In this document: one piece after another, positions 63,250 through 64,000 of the stretch
How the letters are laid out: each line of letters opens with the position of its first letter
Numbering within the stretch: position 1 is the stretch's first letter
Origin: G965200765 sp965200765
Lineage (GTDB): Bacteria > Pseudomonadota > Gammaproteobacteria > Arenicellales > JAJDZL01
Assembly: GCA_965200765.1 (NCBI GenBank)
Contig: OZ241380.1
Coordinates: forward strand, 2,046,001 to 2,110,000
Reading direction: 5' to 3'
DNA length: 64,000 bases
Program-made: the position numbers and the translations under genes
The notes under the pieces: model-generated
The model's database searches: none
Seen by the model: the letters and a program-made list of their open reading frames with translations, nothing else
Told to the model about the DNA's origin: nothing

Positions 63250-64000
63250 TCAGAAACTGCGGTTTACAACAAAATCGGCGAAGCCGCGCAATTTTGAAGT
63301 GTCAAATTCCAGATTGTCCAGCATGGACAATGCCGCGTTGTGTTTTTTCAATGCAAATTCCCGCCAATAGCGGTCAGGTTTTTCCTCATCCATCATATCA
63401 TCAACGCACTGAAATGCCAAGCCAATGCAATCCGCATACTCATCCAGTGTCGCATGCAAGGCGGAGTCTTCGACACAACTTGCCAGCGCACCCAGTCGTA
63501 CAGAGGCCTTGAACAACGCCGCGGTCTTCATCAGATTGGCCTGTTCAGCGGTATCTTCATATACATAGTCTTCTGCCAGGTATATATCAAGAAATTGGCC
63601 GCCAACCATGCCATGTATACCAATCCCCTGGGCCAGTGCCGCAATCATTTTGCACTGTGCTTCCGGCTTCTCGACCAAAGATGAATCTGTAGCCAACACT
63701 TCGAAAGCCAGGGATTGCAGAGCGTCGCCGGCCAGAATCGCGATGGCTTCGTCGTACAAAATGTGCGAGGCAGGTTTGCCGCGTCGTTCATCGTCGTTGT
63801 CCATGGGCGGCAAGTCGTCGTGAATCAGGGAGTAAGCATGAATGTATTCCACTGCTGCCGCGGGCGCATCCAGAAACCGTTTCTCAGTGCCAAGCATCTC
63901 TCCGGTCATATACACGAGCGACGCTCGCAACCGCTTGCCGCCGTTCATGGTCGCGTAGCGCATGGCTTGATGCAAGGCATCCGGTGAATGCCCGGGGTGC
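63250..64000 (-). CDS. ispA: Polyprenyl diphosphate synthase, partial, atypical C-terminus
   Basis: The gene is cut by the window edge; the frame is open to 64000 and reads HPGHSPDALHQAMRYATMNGGKRLR at its visible start (cut here at its conserved core). The first aspartate-rich motif is HDDLPPMDNDDERRG; the second is QCVDDMMDEE. After this the usual segment of about 24 residues with GKxxGxD and GKSTYP is missing, and the chain goes straight to the last helix (DTSKLRGFADFVVNR). It should make farnesyl diphosphate, with the altered lid a reservation. It precedes dxs. Confidence 0.88.
   Translation of the reverse strand, partial: HPGHSPDALHQAMRYATMNGGKRLRASLVYMTGEMLGTEKRFLDAPAAAVEYIHAYSLIHDDLPPMDNDDERRGKPASHILYDEAIAILAGDALQSLAFEVLATDSSLVEKPEAQCKMIAALAQGIGIHGMVGGQFLDIYLAEDYVYEDTAEQANLMKTAALFKASVRLGALASCVEDSALHATLDEYADCIGLAFQCVDDMMDEEKPDRYWREFALKKHNAALSMLDNLEFDTSKLRGFADFVVNRSF

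Noticed and set aside
1..64000. tRNA or rRNA genes
   Set aside because: No cloverleaf-like or rRNA-like stretch was recognised by eye; a covariance-model scan was not possible.

Overview
The window reads as a chromosomal segment of a gammaproteobacterium with moderate GC content (by eye, mid-40s percent), standard genetic code and frequent TTG starts. Evidence for this placement: divergent rluD and bamD, an atpIBEFHAGDC-glmU-glmS block, E. coli-type ProS with an editing insertion, Aat next to a COG3146 acyltransferase, a DUF6231-type protein beside folE2-dxs-ispA, and heterotetrameric sarcosine oxidase. The exact genus cannot be read from the sequence.

Layout. Positions 1-2776 hold a CRISPR array (seven complete identical 36-bp repeats plus one cut by the window edge), a leader, cas2 and a Cas4-Cas1 fusion. 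This is an adaptation module of type I-G (formerly I-U) appearance with no effector genes on the visible side. Positions 2948-8681 hold a BtuF-like binding protein, tyrS, a crotonase/PaaK-like ligase pair and a DUF1015 protein. Positions 7431-20426 are a serine, glycine and one-carbon neighbourhood: DUF1015-serC-serA, a phosphoethanolamine-methyltransferase-like protein, an MTHFR-family gene, and glyA-soxBDAG, which turns sarcosine into glycine and methylene-THF and links glycine with serine. A lone IS1595-type zinc-ribbon gene sits among them.

Positions 22.2-29.8 kb are an accessory island. It carries four small KTSC-domain genes, an intact IS5-family element with a probable AATT target duplication, a decayed second IS copy, a remnant of a HerA-like ATPase, an AbiEi/AbiEii pair whose toxin has lost its normal C-terminus, and a Schlafen/AlbA_2-HATPase protein. 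Such genes are typical of defence islands, and the KTSC multiplication is the least explained feature of the window.

From 30 kb the window returns to housekeeping content: a glycerophosphodiesterase; a tungstate transporter with mobAB; the complete F1Fo ATP synthase operon followed by glmU and glmS; periplasmic redox and rhodanese proteins; rluD/bamD; a cytochrome c; nadE; a COG3146-aat pair; a LysM lipoprotein preceded by a decayed copy of its own 5' end; and slt. Positions 56.3-57.5 kb carry a dispersed direct duplication of about 390 bp encoding small membrane proteins. The right end holds acyP, proS, a DUF6231-type protein and the dxs-folE2/ispA isoprenoid and queuosine/folate cluster; ispA runs off the edge and appears to lack an internal segment.

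Most claims rest on motif recognition by eye; no database search was possible.
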